From Paenibacillus sp. RUD330 (GTDB lineage Bacteria; Bacillota; Bacilli; Paenibacillales; Paenibacillaceae), in the NCBI RefSeq assembly GCF_002243345.2, contig NZ_CP022655.2:4032501-4096500 (forward strand): a stretch of 64,000 bases of DNA, given 5' to 3'. Positions 9,531 through 18,958 of the stretch are shown here, in pieces (position 1 is the stretch's first letter; every line of letters begins with the position of its first letter). The translations under genes and the position numbers were made by a program. The notes beneath the pieces are model-generated. The model had not been told where the DNA came from. It was given only the letters and a program-made list of their open reading frames with translations, and made no database searches.

Positions 9531-9626
9531 TTATACGAACCAGACTCGGCTGACGATGACAAGCAGAATGAACAGGACAAGAATGATGCTTGTGCTGGTC
9601 CATCCGGCTCCTCCGGCATACGACAT
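9531..9626 (-). CDS. YjcZ-family small spore peptide
   Basis: A 31-residue peptide: an MSYAGGAGW-type Gly/Ala head followed by a single hydrophobic helix (SIILVLFILLVIVSRVWFV). This is the layout of YjcZ/sporulation-peptide families in bacilli, which are tiny membrane or spore-associated proteins of unknown role. AAAGGAG lies 9 bases ahead of the ATG. Its presence next to yhbH and the cyclase fits a spore-related neighbourhood. Confidence 0.75.
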   Translation of the reverse strand: MSYAGGAGWTSTSIILVLFILLVIVSRVWFV

Positions 9627-9741
9627 GGCTTTCAACTCCTTTTGCGACCGTATGGTTCAATCTATGCGGTACACGGCGCGCGCGATTGGACGAGTGCCTC
9701 CGGCGCGATGAATAATCTTGCTGAAACCGAGGTGAGACGAC

Positions 9742-11688
9742 ATGAAATGGAGCGGACAGGCGAAGGAAACGGCAGACCGGCTCCGGGTAGAGCTCCTGGA
9801 GCGGCAAAGTCCCGACGGCGCATGGCGGCTGTGCTGCGAGAGCGGCGTCATGAGCGATGCTTTTTTGCTCATCCTGCTGCAGGCGATGGATTGGATGGAG
9901 GAACATCGGGAGCTGGCTCGGCGGATCGCGCAGCGCATCGCCGTGCTTCAGGAGAACGGCGGAGGCTGGAAGCTGCATGAGGATCAGAAGGAAGGCCATC
10001 TGGAGTCGACTGTGGAAGCCTATTACGCGCTGCTCGCATCCGGCTACTACGAATACGGCGATCCTCGGATGGTCAACGCCCGCCGCTTCATTCTCGCTCG
10101 AGGCGGGCTTGGAGAAGTACGGACGATGATGACCCAGGTGCTGCTCTGCATGACCGGCCAGCTGGATTGGCCGCGGGTTTTGCGCATTCCGGTCGAGACG
10201 CTGCTCGCCCCGTCCTGGCTGCCGCTCAGCCTGTTCGATCTGTCCGGCCATGCCCGCGTCCATCTCGTGCCGGTGCTCATGCTGGCCTCCGGCAGCTTCA
10301 AGCTGGGCGAAGGACGGCTGCCCAATCTCTCGGAGCTCGTGGCCGGAGAGAGCAGAAGCTTCCTGAAGCCCCCCGCTCTTCCGGGACCGCTCGCCGGCAT
10401 GGCCGAGGCGCTCGCCGCGGGCCATTCCCCTCTCTACCCGGCGTCGCTGGACAAGGGAGAAAAATTCATGCTCGAACGGATAGAGCCGAACGGCACTCTG
10501 CTCACCTATTCGACCGCCACCATCCTCATGATCGCAGCTCTTGTCTCCATCGGCTACGCGCCGGGCCATGAGGTCATAAGGCGCGGTCTGGAAGGAATCC
10601 GGTCGCTCGTATGGGATGATCCGCGGCATGAGATCTCCCATCTGCAGATCGCTTCCTCGACCGTATGGGACACGGCGATGCTGGGCTGCGTGCTGCATGA
10701 AAGCGGACTTCCCGGAGACCATGGCGCGCTGCAGCGGGCGGCCGGATATATAGCCTCCCGCCAGCAGACGGCCAAAGGCGACTGGGCCCGCCGCAATCGC
10801 CGCACGCCTCCGGGAGGCTGGGGGTTCTCGGATGTGAACACCCGATACCCGGATATCGACGATACGACGGCTTCCCTATCGATGCTCCAACGGATACATG
10901 CGGGAGATGCTTTTCCGGATGAAGCCCGGGAGCGAGGAGACCGCTGGGTATGGTCGATGCAGAACAGAAGCGGCGGCTGGCCTGCCTTCGAGCGCGAATC
11001 CGGAAGCCCTCTGATCGGGCTGATCCAGTTCGAGCAGGCCTCGCAGATCGTGACCGATCCGCCGACCGTCGATCTGACCGCCCGCACGCTGGTATGGGCA
11101 AGCCGCCGGGACGCCCCGGCGCCTTCATGGGTCAGCGCGGCGATCGGCGCCGAGGAAGGCGGAGACGATCCGGACGGCGACGCCGCCGCCCGTGCTGCCG
11201 CCTGGATCCTGAAGCAGCAGCAGCGCCCCGGGTGCTGGCCGGGCCGCTGGGGAATCGCCTATGTGCACGGTACCGGCGCAGCGCTCGCCGGCCTTATGGC
11301 CATGCGTGCCAAGCGCAGCGCTTCCGCCCTCTACCGCGGCATGAACTGGCTCCTCTCCGTGCAGAATGCGGATGGCGGCTGGGGCGAATCCTGCCTCAGC
11401 GATGTCGCCGCAGAATACCGCGCGCTCGGAGCGAGCACGCCCTCGCAAACCGCCTGGGCGCTGGAAGGGTTGATGGCTCATCCCTCCTCGCCCCCCGCCG
11501 CCATCGATCGGGGCATCGAATGCCTGATCGAGCTATTGGAGGCGGATGACTGGCGCAGCCGCTATCCGACCGGAGGCGGCTTGCCCGGCCATGTGTACCT
11601 GAACTATCATAGCAGCCGGTACATATGGCCGCTGCGGGTGCTGTCCGCTTATGCGGCAAGCGCGTCCTCCGTCCCGGATCGGAGCTGA
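9742..11688 (+). CDS. sqhC: Squalene-hopene/sporulenol-type terpene cyclase
   Basis: A 648-residue class II triterpene cyclase. The catalytic acid motif DxDDT is present as DIDDT at residues 371-375, and several QW-type repeats are visible (QNADGGWGES, MQNRSGGWPAFE, QQQRPGCWPGRWG). B. subtilis SqhC cyclises tetraprenyl-beta-curcumene to sporulenol during sporulation, whereas other bacteria cyclise squalene to hopene; sequence alone does not separate these here. GAGGTGA is spaced 6 bases from the ATG. It is a membrane-associated enzyme and stands alone as a transcription unit. Confidence 0.88.
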   Translation: MKWSGQAKETADRLRVELLERQSPDGAWRLCCESGVMSDAFLLILLQAMDWMEEHRELARRIAQRIAVLQENGGGWKLHEDQKEGHLESTVEAYYALLASGYYEYGDPRMVNARRFILARGGLGEVRTMMTQVLLCMTGQLDWPRVLRIPVETLLAPSWLPLSLFDLSGHARVHLVPVLMLASGSFKLGEGRLPNLSELVAGESRSFLKPPALPGPLAGMAEALAAGHSPLYPASLDKGEKFMLERIEPNGTLLTYSTATILMIAALVSIGYAPGHEVIRRGLEGIRSLVWDDPRHEISHLQIASSTVWDTAMLGCVLHESGLPGDHGALQRAAGYIASRQQTAKGDWARRNRRTPPGGWGFSDVNTRYPDIDDTTASLSMLQRIHAGDAFPDEARERGDRWVWSMQNRSGGWPAFERESGSPLIGLIQFEQASQIVTDPPTVDLTARTLVWASRRDAPAPSWVSAAIGAEEGGDDPDGDAAARAAAWILKQQQRPGCWPGRWGIAYVHGTGAALAGLMAMRAKRSASALYRGMNWLLSVQNADGGWGESCLSDVAAEYRALGASTPSQTAWALEGLMAHPSSPPAAIDRGIECLIELLEADDWRSRYPTGGGLPGHVYLNYHSSRYIWPLRVLSAYAASASSVPDRS

Positions 11689-12041
11689 GCCTCAGGCTTG
11701 AGCGCTCGGAGGACCGCTTTAGCTGGCAGATGATTAACCGTCTTGTTCTCCGCGAGCCTAGGCTGGCGAAAATCGATCCTATGCCGCAGCCATGGCAATA
11801 AATAGCTAAACCCGGCTCTCTCGGAGCCGGGTTTAGCCGGTGTTTATTTGAAATGCCGTTCCTGCTCCCTCTGCCGCAGTATATCCGATCTCACCTCCAT
11901 CCCCAGTGCAAGTGGAGGACTTGGTTCGCCCCGAGGGCTGGGGCCGGATGAGCGAATAAGACGGTTTTCTCGGCTCATTCCGGCTTTAAATCCGGTTGAA
12001 AGGTCTAGGAAGCGGCTTGCGGAACAATCCTCCGCTTGACT
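11689..12041 (+). terminator. sqhC terminator hairpin within a gene-free stretch
   Basis: The only structure seen in this 353-base gap is a hairpin with 14-base arms (GCTAAACCCGGCTC and complement) at 11805-11837, followed by a weak T-rich tract. It would end transcripts from sqhC and probably also from the convergent GH2 gene. I see nothing else convincing between 11840 and 12041. Confidence 0.7.
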
Positions 12042-13808
12042 CTATTGCTGCCAGCGTCCCTCGTTGATCGTCCGGATCGTCTCCAGCGGCAGCTTGGGCT
12101 GGCGGTCGTACGTCAGCAGGCCGTTGATCTCCTGCTCCACGTCCGTCAGCTGCGTATAGCAATACCCCTGCACGCATCCGGACAGAAGCAGCGGCGAAAT
12201 GACTGCGTTCAGCCGGGCCGCGAAGTCCTCGTCGTTCTCCGCACCGGAATACCCCCAGCCTTCCCAGTCGCTTTTCTTGTAGGCGATGCCGCCGAACTCC
12301 GTCACGAGGATCGGCTGTCCGCGGTACGGGAAGCCTTCCACCGCCAGCACGCGCCCGGCCGGCGTTGCCGAGACGGCGTTGTCCGCCGTGGAATATCTTT
12401 TCTCCAGCACTTCCCGGCGCCATTCGTAATCGTGGATATTGAACAAGTCGGTGCTCACCATCTCCCAGCCGTCGTTGGAGATGACCGGACGCGTCGCGTC
12501 AAGCGACCTTGTCAGATGGTACATCGCCTGGGCATGCTCCTGCTGACGCTTGTCGACGGCGATGTTCGGCACGCCCCAGCTCTCGTTGAGCGGCACCCAG
12601 ACGACGACCGACGGATGATTGTAGTCCCTCTCGATGCTCTCCTGCCATTCCTGAGCGAAGCGCCGCACGTACTCCTCCGAGTATTCGTACGCGTTGGCCG
12701 CCTCGCCCCATACGAGCAAGCCCAGCTTGTCGCACCAGTACAAATAGCGCGGATCCTCCAGCTTCTGGTGCTTGCGGGCTCCGTTGAAGCCCATCTCCTT
12801 GGTCAGCTCGACATCGCGCCGGATCGCCTCGTCGCTCGGCGGCGTAAGGTTGCCGTCCGGGAAATAACCCTGGTCCAGAACCAGCTTCATGAAATAAGGC
12901 CGGTTGTTCAGGCACAGCCTGCCGCTCTCGATCGAGATCTTGCGCATTCCGAAGTAGCTCGTCACCTCGTCGAGCAGCTCTTCCTTGTCCAGCAGCCGGA
13001 ATCGGACGTCGTACAGATGCGGCCGCTCCGGCGACCACCAGCGGCCGAGGCCGTGGTCGTTGAAGTCCGCCAGCGTGATGCTGCGGGCTTCATGCGGGCC
13101 GCGCACCGAGAACGTATCGCTGGCAACCGGCTCGCCCTGGAACGAAATGTCCACCTGCAGCGTCAACCCCTCTCTCAGAGGCCCCTGCATCCAGGAGCGG
13201 ATTTCCACCGTTTGGCGGTCGATATCCGGCGTGAATCTCACCTTGCCCAGCGAGGTCTCGGACACCGCCTCCATCCATACCGTCTGCCAAATGCCGGTCG
13301 TGCGGGTGTAGAAGATGCTGGCCGAATCGCTTTTCCAATACTGCTTGCCGCGCGGCAGCGTGACGTCCTTGCTGTAGTCGGCCGCCTTCACGACGAGCCG
13401 GCTGCTTCGACCGTCCTTATGCAGGGCATCGGTGATATCCGCGCTGAACGGCGTATGCCCTCCCTCGTGGCGGGCGACGAGAATGCCGTTCACCCAGACC
13501 GAGGCGTCGTAGTCGACCGCTCCGAAATGGAGCCGAATCCTCCTGCCTGCCATCGGCTCGGGAAGCTCCAGCTCCCGGCGGTACCAGACGATGTCGTGAA
13601 AGTCCGGATCTCCGATGCCGCTCAGCTTGCTTTGGAAGGCGAACGGCACCTGAATGACGCGCTCCAAAGGCGTCTCGCCCTTATGCCACCCTTTTCCCTC
13701 TCCTTCTCCGGCGTCGTCGAAGCCGAACTCCCATGGCCCGTTCAGATTGATCCAGTTGTCTCTGGCGAATTGCGGCCTCGGATACTCCGCGCGATGCTGC
13801 TCTCCCAT
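12042..13808 (-). CDS. Glycoside hydrolase family 2 enzyme
   Basis: A 588-residue cytoplasmic enzyme with the GH2 layout: sugar-binding jelly roll (about 1-170, WYRRELELPEP, SVWVNGILVARHEGGHTPF), immunoglobulin-like domain, then a TIM barrel. The expected acid/base glutamate lies in VPLNESWG and the nucleophile in LVTEFGGIAYK. No signal peptide is seen, so it works on imported oligosaccharides. Substrate could be beta-galactoside, beta-glucuronide or an arabinose-type sugar. It closes the minus-strand sugar locus, downstream of the two-component system. ATG codons at 13814 and 13808 are both possible; GGAGGG is better spaced for 13808. Confidence 0.85.
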   Translation of the reverse strand: MGEQHRAEYPRPQFARDNWINLNGPWEFGFDDAGEGEGKGWHKGETPLERVIQVPFAFQSKLSGIGDPDFHDIVWYRRELELPEPMAGRRIRLHFGAVDYDASVWVNGILVARHEGGHTPFSADITDALHKDGRSSRLVVKAADYSKDVTLPRGKQYWKSDSASIFYTRTTGIWQTVWMEAVSETSLGKVRFTPDIDRQTVEIRSWMQGPLREGLTLQVDISFQGEPVASDTFSVRGPHEARSITLADFNDHGLGRWWSPERPHLYDVRFRLLDKEELLDEVTSYFGMRKISIESGRLCLNNRPYFMKLVLDQGYFPDGNLTPPSDEAIRRDVELTKEMGFNGARKHQKLEDPRYLYWCDKLGLLVWGEAANAYEYSEEYVRRFAQEWQESIERDYNHPSVVVWVPLNESWGVPNIAVDKRQQEHAQAMYHLTRSLDATRPVISNDGWEMVSTDLFNIHDYEWRREVLEKRYSTADNAVSATPAGRVLAVEGFPYRGQPILVTEFGGIAYKKSDWEGWGYSGAENDEDFAARLNAVISPLLLSGCVQGYCYTQLTDVEQEINGLLTYDRQPKLPLETIRTINEGRWQQ

Positions 13809-13851
13809 AACCATAACCCTCCGCTCCTATTTTGGACCTGCTGCTATCACT

Positions 13852-13970
13852 GGACAGAATTCATGCGTTCTTTTTCAGACAGAATTCATGCGCTCTTCAA
13901 CAGACTTCATGGTCCAGCCCTTCAATGGACTTCACGAGCTCTTCAATAAACCTCGCGCTCTTATCGGCCA
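13852..13970. repeat. Degenerate direct repeats between the regulator gene and the GH2 gene
   Basis: GACAGAATTCATGCG occurs twice (13853 and 13878 regions) and is followed by three further related blocks containing CTTCAA and GACTTCA or similar, with a spacing of about 20-27 bases. The array lies upstream of the GH2 gene on its strand, so it could be regulatory or simply a decayed repeat. Confidence 0.5.
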
Positions 13971-14025
13971 TGGCAAATTGAAGACTCGGCCTCCCGCATC
14001 ATCCCTGTCTTCCCCGCCGCAAGCC

Positions 14026-15654
14026 TCATGCCAGCGGGCGATCGCCGCCCGCGCGCATGCTGTCCCTATATTCTTTGGGCGAGACGCCGAGCCGGCTTTT
14101 GAATACCCGGTTGAAATGCCGCACATGGGCGAATCCGGTCTCCTCGGCGATCGCATTGATCTTCTCGTTGGTGAAGGCGAGCTTGCGCTGGGCCTCTCTC
14201 GTGCGGACGCGGGTCAGCTGCTCGATGAAGGTGACGCCCGTCCGCTGCTTGAACAGATTGCTGAAGTAAGCCGGGTTCAAAAACACCTCGTCCGCGACGT
14301 CCTTCAGCGTCAGCGCCTCCCGGAAGTTCGCCTCGATGTAGCGGCTGGCCGCCGCGATCGGATCCCGGTCCTGCTGCTCCCTCGACTGCTGGATCGCCTC
14401 CGCAAGCCGGCACAGCAGCTCCTCCAGCCGCTCCGCCAGCTCCTGCCGGGAGGTGATGGCGCAAATCTCGACGAGCATCCTGCCGATATCCGAGCGGTCC
14501 AGCCAGGCGCCCGCCGCCCCGAGCTCCTCCGCCAGCTCGTAGTAGCGGATCAGCAGCTTGCACAGCTGCTGGTGGATGCTCTCCGGCGTGCGGGCCGTGC
14601 CGCACAGCTCGTCGATCCACTGCCGCGCCATGGCCGCGATGATTCCGCGCCGGCCTTCCATGACCGCCTTCTCCAGGCTGTCGGCGGAACGCTTCGCGGC
14701 CTCGTCGTCCGGCCGGCTGCTCCCGGCGACCGCGGCGTAGTCCAGCACGCTGTCGCCCCCGACGATGAGCCGGTGCAGCAGCGCGATCTCGGCTTCGCCG
14801 TACGCCTTCGGAATGCCGGCCAGCCCCTCTGCAGGCCGTCCGACCCCGATCGTCACCGTCAGCCGCGACAGGGAAGAGATCTGCCTGCGGATCATGTCCG
14901 CCAGCGAATCCGAACGGCTGGGCAGCGGCTCGGGCCGCTCCAGATTGATGAGCGCGACCACCTTGGAGTCCGACAGCACGAAGCTGAGCCCCTTGGCGTG
15001 CCGGTCCAGCATTTCCTGCACGAACTGCTGGATGTACAGCTGGAACAGCGAAGCGTCGCCGCTCCGGTAGCGCTCCTCTCCGACCGACTGCTTGTCGAGC
15101 TTGATGACCATGCAGACGAAGTACGGATGCGGGAGCGCGATGCCCATCTGCTCCAGCAGCCGCAGCTCGCTCTCGTCCACCCTGCCCGACAGCAGCGATT
15201 CGGCCAGATGCTCCGTCATATGGCGCCGCACCGCCGGCTGCGCATCCCAGCCCGCCTCCGAACGCGCGGACTTCCGGCGCCGCTCCACCTCCGCCTTGAG
15301 CCTCTCCAGCACCTGAGACAGCTCCTCGCGCTCGACCGGCTTCATCAGATAGTCCATCGCCCCCTGGCGCATCGACTGCTGGACGTAGGCAAAGTCGTCG
15401 TAGCCGCTGACGACGACGGTCAGCAGCTCCTGGCGCCGGCTGCCCGCCATCTGCTGCAGCTGAATGCCGTCCATGCGAGGCATGCGGATATCCGTCAGCA
15501 GGACATCGGGAGCGAGCTCCTCGATTTTGTCAAGCGCTTCGTAGCCGTCGCAGGCTTCGCCGACGATCTCCCAGCTCTCGTCGAGGCCGGCGATCATCTT
15601 GCGGAGCCCCCTGCGGAAGATCGACTCGTCATCGACAATCAATAGTTTCGGCAT
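14026..15654 (-). CDS. YesN-type response regulator with AraC DNA-binding domain
   Basis: A 542-residue regulator. The N-terminal receiver has acidic residues in LLIVDDES, the phospho-acceptor Asp in DVLLTDIRMPRMDG and the conserved Lys in MKPVEREE. A long helical linker follows. The C-terminal AraC/XylS double helix-turn-helix contains LKDVADEVFLNPAYFSNLFK and the GVSPKEYR ending. It is cotranscribed with the kinase: the kinase TAA is immediately followed by this ATG. The pair is expected to activate the adjacent transport and glycosidase genes in response to an extracellular sugar. Confidence 0.92.
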   Translation of the reverse strand: MPKLLIVDDESIFRRGLRKMIAGLDESWEIVGEACDGYEALDKIEELAPDVLLTDIRMPRMDGIQLQQMAGSRRQELLTVVVSGYDDFAYVQQSMRQGAMDYLMKPVEREELSQVLERLKAEVERRRKSARSEAGWDAQPAVRRHMTEHLAESLLSGRVDESELRLLEQMGIALPHPYFVCMVIKLDKQSVGEERYRSGDASLFQLYIQQFVQEMLDRHAKGLSFVLSDSKVVALINLERPEPLPSRSDSLADMIRRQISSLSRLTVTIGVGRPAEGLAGIPKAYGEAEIALLHRLIVGGDSVLDYAAVAGSSRPDDEAAKRSADSLEKAVMEGRRGIIAAMARQWIDELCGTARTPESIHQQLCKLLIRYYELAEELGAAGAWLDRSDIGRMLVEICAITSRQELAERLEELLCRLAEAIQQSREQQDRDPIAAASRYIEANFREALTLKDVADEVFLNPAYFSNLFKQRTGVTFIEQLTRVRTREAQRKLAFTNEKINAIAEETGFAHVRHFNRVFKSRLGVSPKEYRDSMRAGGDRPLA

Positions 15655-17460
15655 TTACCCGATCTCCTCCAATCTGGCGCCTGCATGATGGAGCAGCGGA
15701 AACCGGAGCACGACCTTGAAGCCCTGATAGGGCATGCTCTCCAAGGTCAGGCCGTATTCCTCGCCATAGTGCAGCACGATCCGCCGGTGGACGTTGAGCA
15801 GGCCGTTGCCCGACTGCCCGCCGAGCTCCCTGGTGCTCTGCAGATGGGCTCGAAGCGCCTCCAGCGCCTCCGCGTTCATGCCGATTCCGTCATCGGCCAC
15901 CGTAATCTCCAGCACCTGCCCCGCCGCCTCCGCCGTCAGCGCGATCCGTCCTTGGCCCGCGCCCTTGTCCAGGGCATGGTTGATCGCGTTCTCCACGAGC
16001 GGCTGAATGATGAGCGGGATGGCCTCGCAGTCCAGCAGCGAGGGATCGGCTTCCATCGTGAACTTGATCCGCTCCTCGTAGCGCATCTGCTGAATCTTCA
16101 TGTACCCGGAGACATGGTCGAGCTCGTCCTTCAGCGTCACCCGCTCCTTGCGTCCGCTCAGGCTGTAGCGCAGGAGACGGCTCAGATTGTTCGACATCGT
16201 GATGATTTCGCGGCTGCCCTCCATCTCCGCATACATGCTGATCGACCCGAGCGTGTTGTAGAGAAAATGCGGGTTGATCTTGCTCTGCAAAGCCGCAATC
16301 TGGGCATCCTTCTCGCGGATCTCGGTCTCGTAGAGCAGGTAGCCGAGCTCGCTCAGCTTGGCGACCATCTCGTTGAAGGAGCGGCCGAGCGCACCGATCT
16401 CGTCCCGCCCCTCCGCATGGAAGCTCTGGCCGAGCTCTCCCCGCTCGACGTTCCGCATGAGACGGCTCAGCTTGCGCAGCGGCCGGGTGATTCGGTAAGC
16501 GATGAACACGTACAGCAGCAGCGCAAGTCCGACGCTCGTAGCGCCGATGCCGATGATGAACGTCCGCAGCGTATCCGTATCCTTCATCAGGCTCGCCACC
16601 GGCACGATGCCGACCGTCGTCCAGCCGGTCACCTCCGAGGTGAAATGCGAGACCAGCAGCCCTCGTCCGTCATTGCGGACATGGCTGACGCCTTCCCCGG
16701 TTCGGCCGAGGTACAGCCCGGGCGCCATCTCTCTTCCCCCGTCGTCCTTGCGGATGACGAGGTTGCCGGACCGGTCGGCGATGTAGAGCGACTCCTCCGG
16801 GTCCAGCTTCACCTTGGACAGAATCTCGCGGATGAACTTCGGATCCACGTCGATTACGATATAGCCGAGCGACTGGCCGCTGTCGAAGCTGCGCAGCTCG
16901 CGGGCGATCGAGAACGCCTGGTACACATTGCCGCCGGTCGACCGGACGTCATGGGTCGCGATGAACACCGGCTCGCCGTATTGGCCCTTGAACCGGTCCA
17001 GCCACTCCGCGCTTTCGTCCAGCTTGTAGGTCGTCACGTACTGGCTCTCCGGAAGGACGACGTACGACGCTCCGCCCTGGCCGTAGAGGGAAACGCCGAG
17101 AATGTCGACGCGCCCGTTCAGGAACACCTGGGTGACGAAGCTGTTCAGCTCGTTGATCTCCTCCAGCGACAGCGCCTGTCCCGGAGCCCGCTTCGACTCC
17201 AGATAAGCCGTCACCTTGGGATACTGGTAAGGCATCACCGTCAGGCGGTTGAGCTCGTTCATATAGGTGTCGATATTCAGCGTCATCTGCTTCAGCGTCT
17301 GGAGCTGATAATCGCCCACCTTGCCTTCCGTCGTAGCGGAGAAGCGGGAGAAGGCGAGATACCCCATCAGGCCAAGCGGCAGCACGATGAAAACGACATT
17401 GATGAGAATCAGCTTGCGCGCCAGCTCCAGATTGCGGAACCAATTGCCGAATGCCTTCAA
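15655..17460 (-). CDS. YesM-type sensor histidine kinase
   Basis: A 601-residue membrane kinase. TM1 is near residues 17-37 and TM2 near 295-317, with a dCACHE-like extracellular sensor between them. A HAMP segment follows (RITRPLRKLSRLMRNVERGE). The LytS/YesM-type histidine is in LQSKINPHFLYNTLGSIS, and the ATPase part has PLVENAINHALDKG and ADDGIGMN. The apparent start is TTG at 17460, with GGGGAG about 9 bases upstream. The gene follows a sugar-binding lipoprotein gene by 28 bases; YesM-type kinases are often stimulated by such binding proteins. Confidence 0.92.
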   Translation of the reverse strand: MKAFGNWFRNLELARKLILINVVFIVLPLGLMGYLAFSRFSATTEGKVGDYQLQTLKQMTLNIDTYMNELNRLTVMPYQYPKVTAYLESKRAPGQALSLEEINELNSFVTQVFLNGRVDILGVSLYGQGGASYVVLPESQYVTTYKLDESAEWLDRFKGQYGEPVFIATHDVRSTGGNVYQAFSIARELRSFDSGQSLGYIVIDVDPKFIREILSKVKLDPEESLYIADRSGNLVIRKDDGGREMAPGLYLGRTGEGVSHVRNDGRGLLVSHFTSEVTGWTTVGIVPVASLMKDTDTLRTFIIGIGATSVGLALLLYVFIAYRITRPLRKLSRLMRNVERGELGQSFHAEGRDEIGALGRSFNEMVAKLSELGYLLYETEIREKDAQIAALQSKINPHFLYNTLGSISMYAEMEGSREIITMSNNLSRLLRYSLSGRKERVTLKDELDHVSGYMKIQQMRYEERIKFTMEADPSLLDCEAIPLIIQPLVENAINHALDKGAGQGRIALTAEAAGQVLEITVADDGIGMNAEALEALRAHLQSTRELGGQSGNGLLNVHRRIVLHYGEEYGLTLESMPYQGFKVVLRFPLLHHAGARLEEIG

Positions 17461-17488
17461 ATTCCTTGCTCCCCTTCCGCCGCGATGC

Positions 17489-18832
17489 CTACTTGCCCAG
17501 CTGAGAATCCACGCTCGCCGCCGCCCGCTCCAGCGCCTGCGCCGGAGTCTGCTGACGGTAGATCATCTTCTCCCACTCGGATATCAGCTTCTCGATCATC
17601 GTCCACTGCTTGACATGACGAGGCCAGTAGACGACGTAGTTGGCGGTAGCCGCATAGTCGCTGCGGAACTTGAGCGCCGAGAACGCTTCGCCCGCCACGA
17701 CCTTCTTGGAGCTCGGGACATGCCCGGCCTCCGCCCACATGACGCCGTTGTCGACCGCCCACTTGGCGAACGTCAGCGCGGCTTTCCGCTTCTCCGGCGA
17801 CAGGCCGGCCTTGGCAGGCAGAGCCAGCGTATGCGTGTCTCCCCATACCGCAGGATGATCGTATATGACGGGAAAAGGAATGACCCCGAGCTCCAGGCCC
17901 TCGGCCTTCTCGAATGCTCCGGTGCCCCACATGCCGGTGATCAGCGCCGCCGCTTCTCCGTCGTGGAACATCTTGAAGGCATCGTTGATGCCGGGAGGAA
18001 CAAGCTCCCGCTTGTAGAGGCTGTCCACGAACTCCAGCGCGCGCAGCGAATCGGAGTTGTCGAAGACGGCCTTCGTCCCGTCCGCACTGAAAAACCGGCC
18101 GCCGCCGTCGATCTGGTTGTACAGGCTCCACCACAGCCAGACGGAATCGATCCTCGTGCTCGGCAGCGCAAGCGGAGCGATGCCGGAGGGAACGCGCTCC
18201 TTGATCCGCTCCAGGAAGCTCGCGAAGCCCTTCTCTCCAGGCTCCAGAACCGGCTTGCCCTCCGCATCGAGAAGCCCGGCCTGCCGCAGGAACTTCTTGT
18301 TGTAGTAGAGCACCAAGGCATGCGTATCGAGCGGAACCGCGTAATGGCTGCCGCCGTACAGAGTCGATTCCGCGATATTCGCATTGAACATGCTCCAGTC
18401 CAGCCCCGTCTCCGCGGCCGGCTCGTCCAGCTTCTCGATGTAACCGTTCTGGACGAATTGCGGCAGGTTCGTCGCATGGACAATGGCCAGATCCGGCGCG
18501 TTGCCGGCCAGGATGGCGGTCCGAAGGCGCGAGTAATAGTCGTCCAGCCGGGAATTGATCTGCTCGACCCGGATGTCCTCATGCTCCGCGTTGAACTTCT
18601 CGACGAGCTCCGTCATGAAAATATTGTCCCCGCCGCTGAAGGGGGTCCAATACTCCAGCACGACCGGCTGGACGGGATCCGGCAGCTTCTCGGCCGGCTT
18701 CTCTCCGGAGCAGCCCGCGGCGGCCGCCGCCGCGATGGAAGCGCCCAGCAGCAGCGCGATCCGCCTTTTCGTCATATTCCCATATCCGATCACACTGTCC
18801 CGACTGCTCCTGTTGCTTCGGCTGCCTGTCAT
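17489..18832 (-). CDS. Second extracellular solute-binding lipoprotein (CUT1 ABC type)
   Basis: A 447-residue family 1 solute-binding protein. After a basic N terminus it has a hydrophobic signal segment and the lipobox AAAAAGC near residues 38-44, so it is anchored on the outer face of the membrane. EYWTPFSGGDNIFMTELVEKF is the usual beginning of the mature fold and NKKFLRQAGL the ligand-cleft region. GGAGGAG supports the ATG at 18832; an internal ATG at 18775 gives a shorter signal peptide without a clear site. It lies directly before the kinase gene, separate from the permeases, so it may be a sensing partner for the kinase rather than a transport component. Confidence 0.88.
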   Translation of the reverse strand: MTGSRSNRSSRDSVIGYGNMTKRRIALLLGASIAAAAAAGCSGEKPAEKLPDPVQPVVLEYWTPFSGGDNIFMTELVEKFNAEHEDIRVEQINSRLDDYYSRLRTAILAGNAPDLAIVHATNLPQFVQNGYIEKLDEPAAETGLDWSMFNANIAESTLYGGSHYAVPLDTHALVLYYNKKFLRQAGLLDAEGKPVLEPGEKGFASFLERIKERVPSGIAPLALPSTRIDSVWLWWSLYNQIDGGGRFFSADGTKAVFDNSDSLRALEFVDSLYKRELVPPGINDAFKMFHDGEAAALITGMWGTGAFEKAEGLELGVIPFPVIYDHPAVWGDTHTLALPAKAGLSPEKRKAALTFAKWAVDNGVMWAEAGHVPSSKKVVAGEAFSALKFRSDYAATANYVVYWPRHVKQWTMIEKLISEWEKMIYRQQTPAQALERAAASVDSQLGK

Positions 18833-18958
18833 GCTGCATGCTCCTCCGTCTCGCGCTGGTCTTCAAGTGGAATGAACCGGCGGCATCCTTCCCGGCATCG
18901 TTCCGGATCCTGCCGCCTGTGAACGTTCCTATTCGGACCGCTGTCCCGGGAAGGCCCG

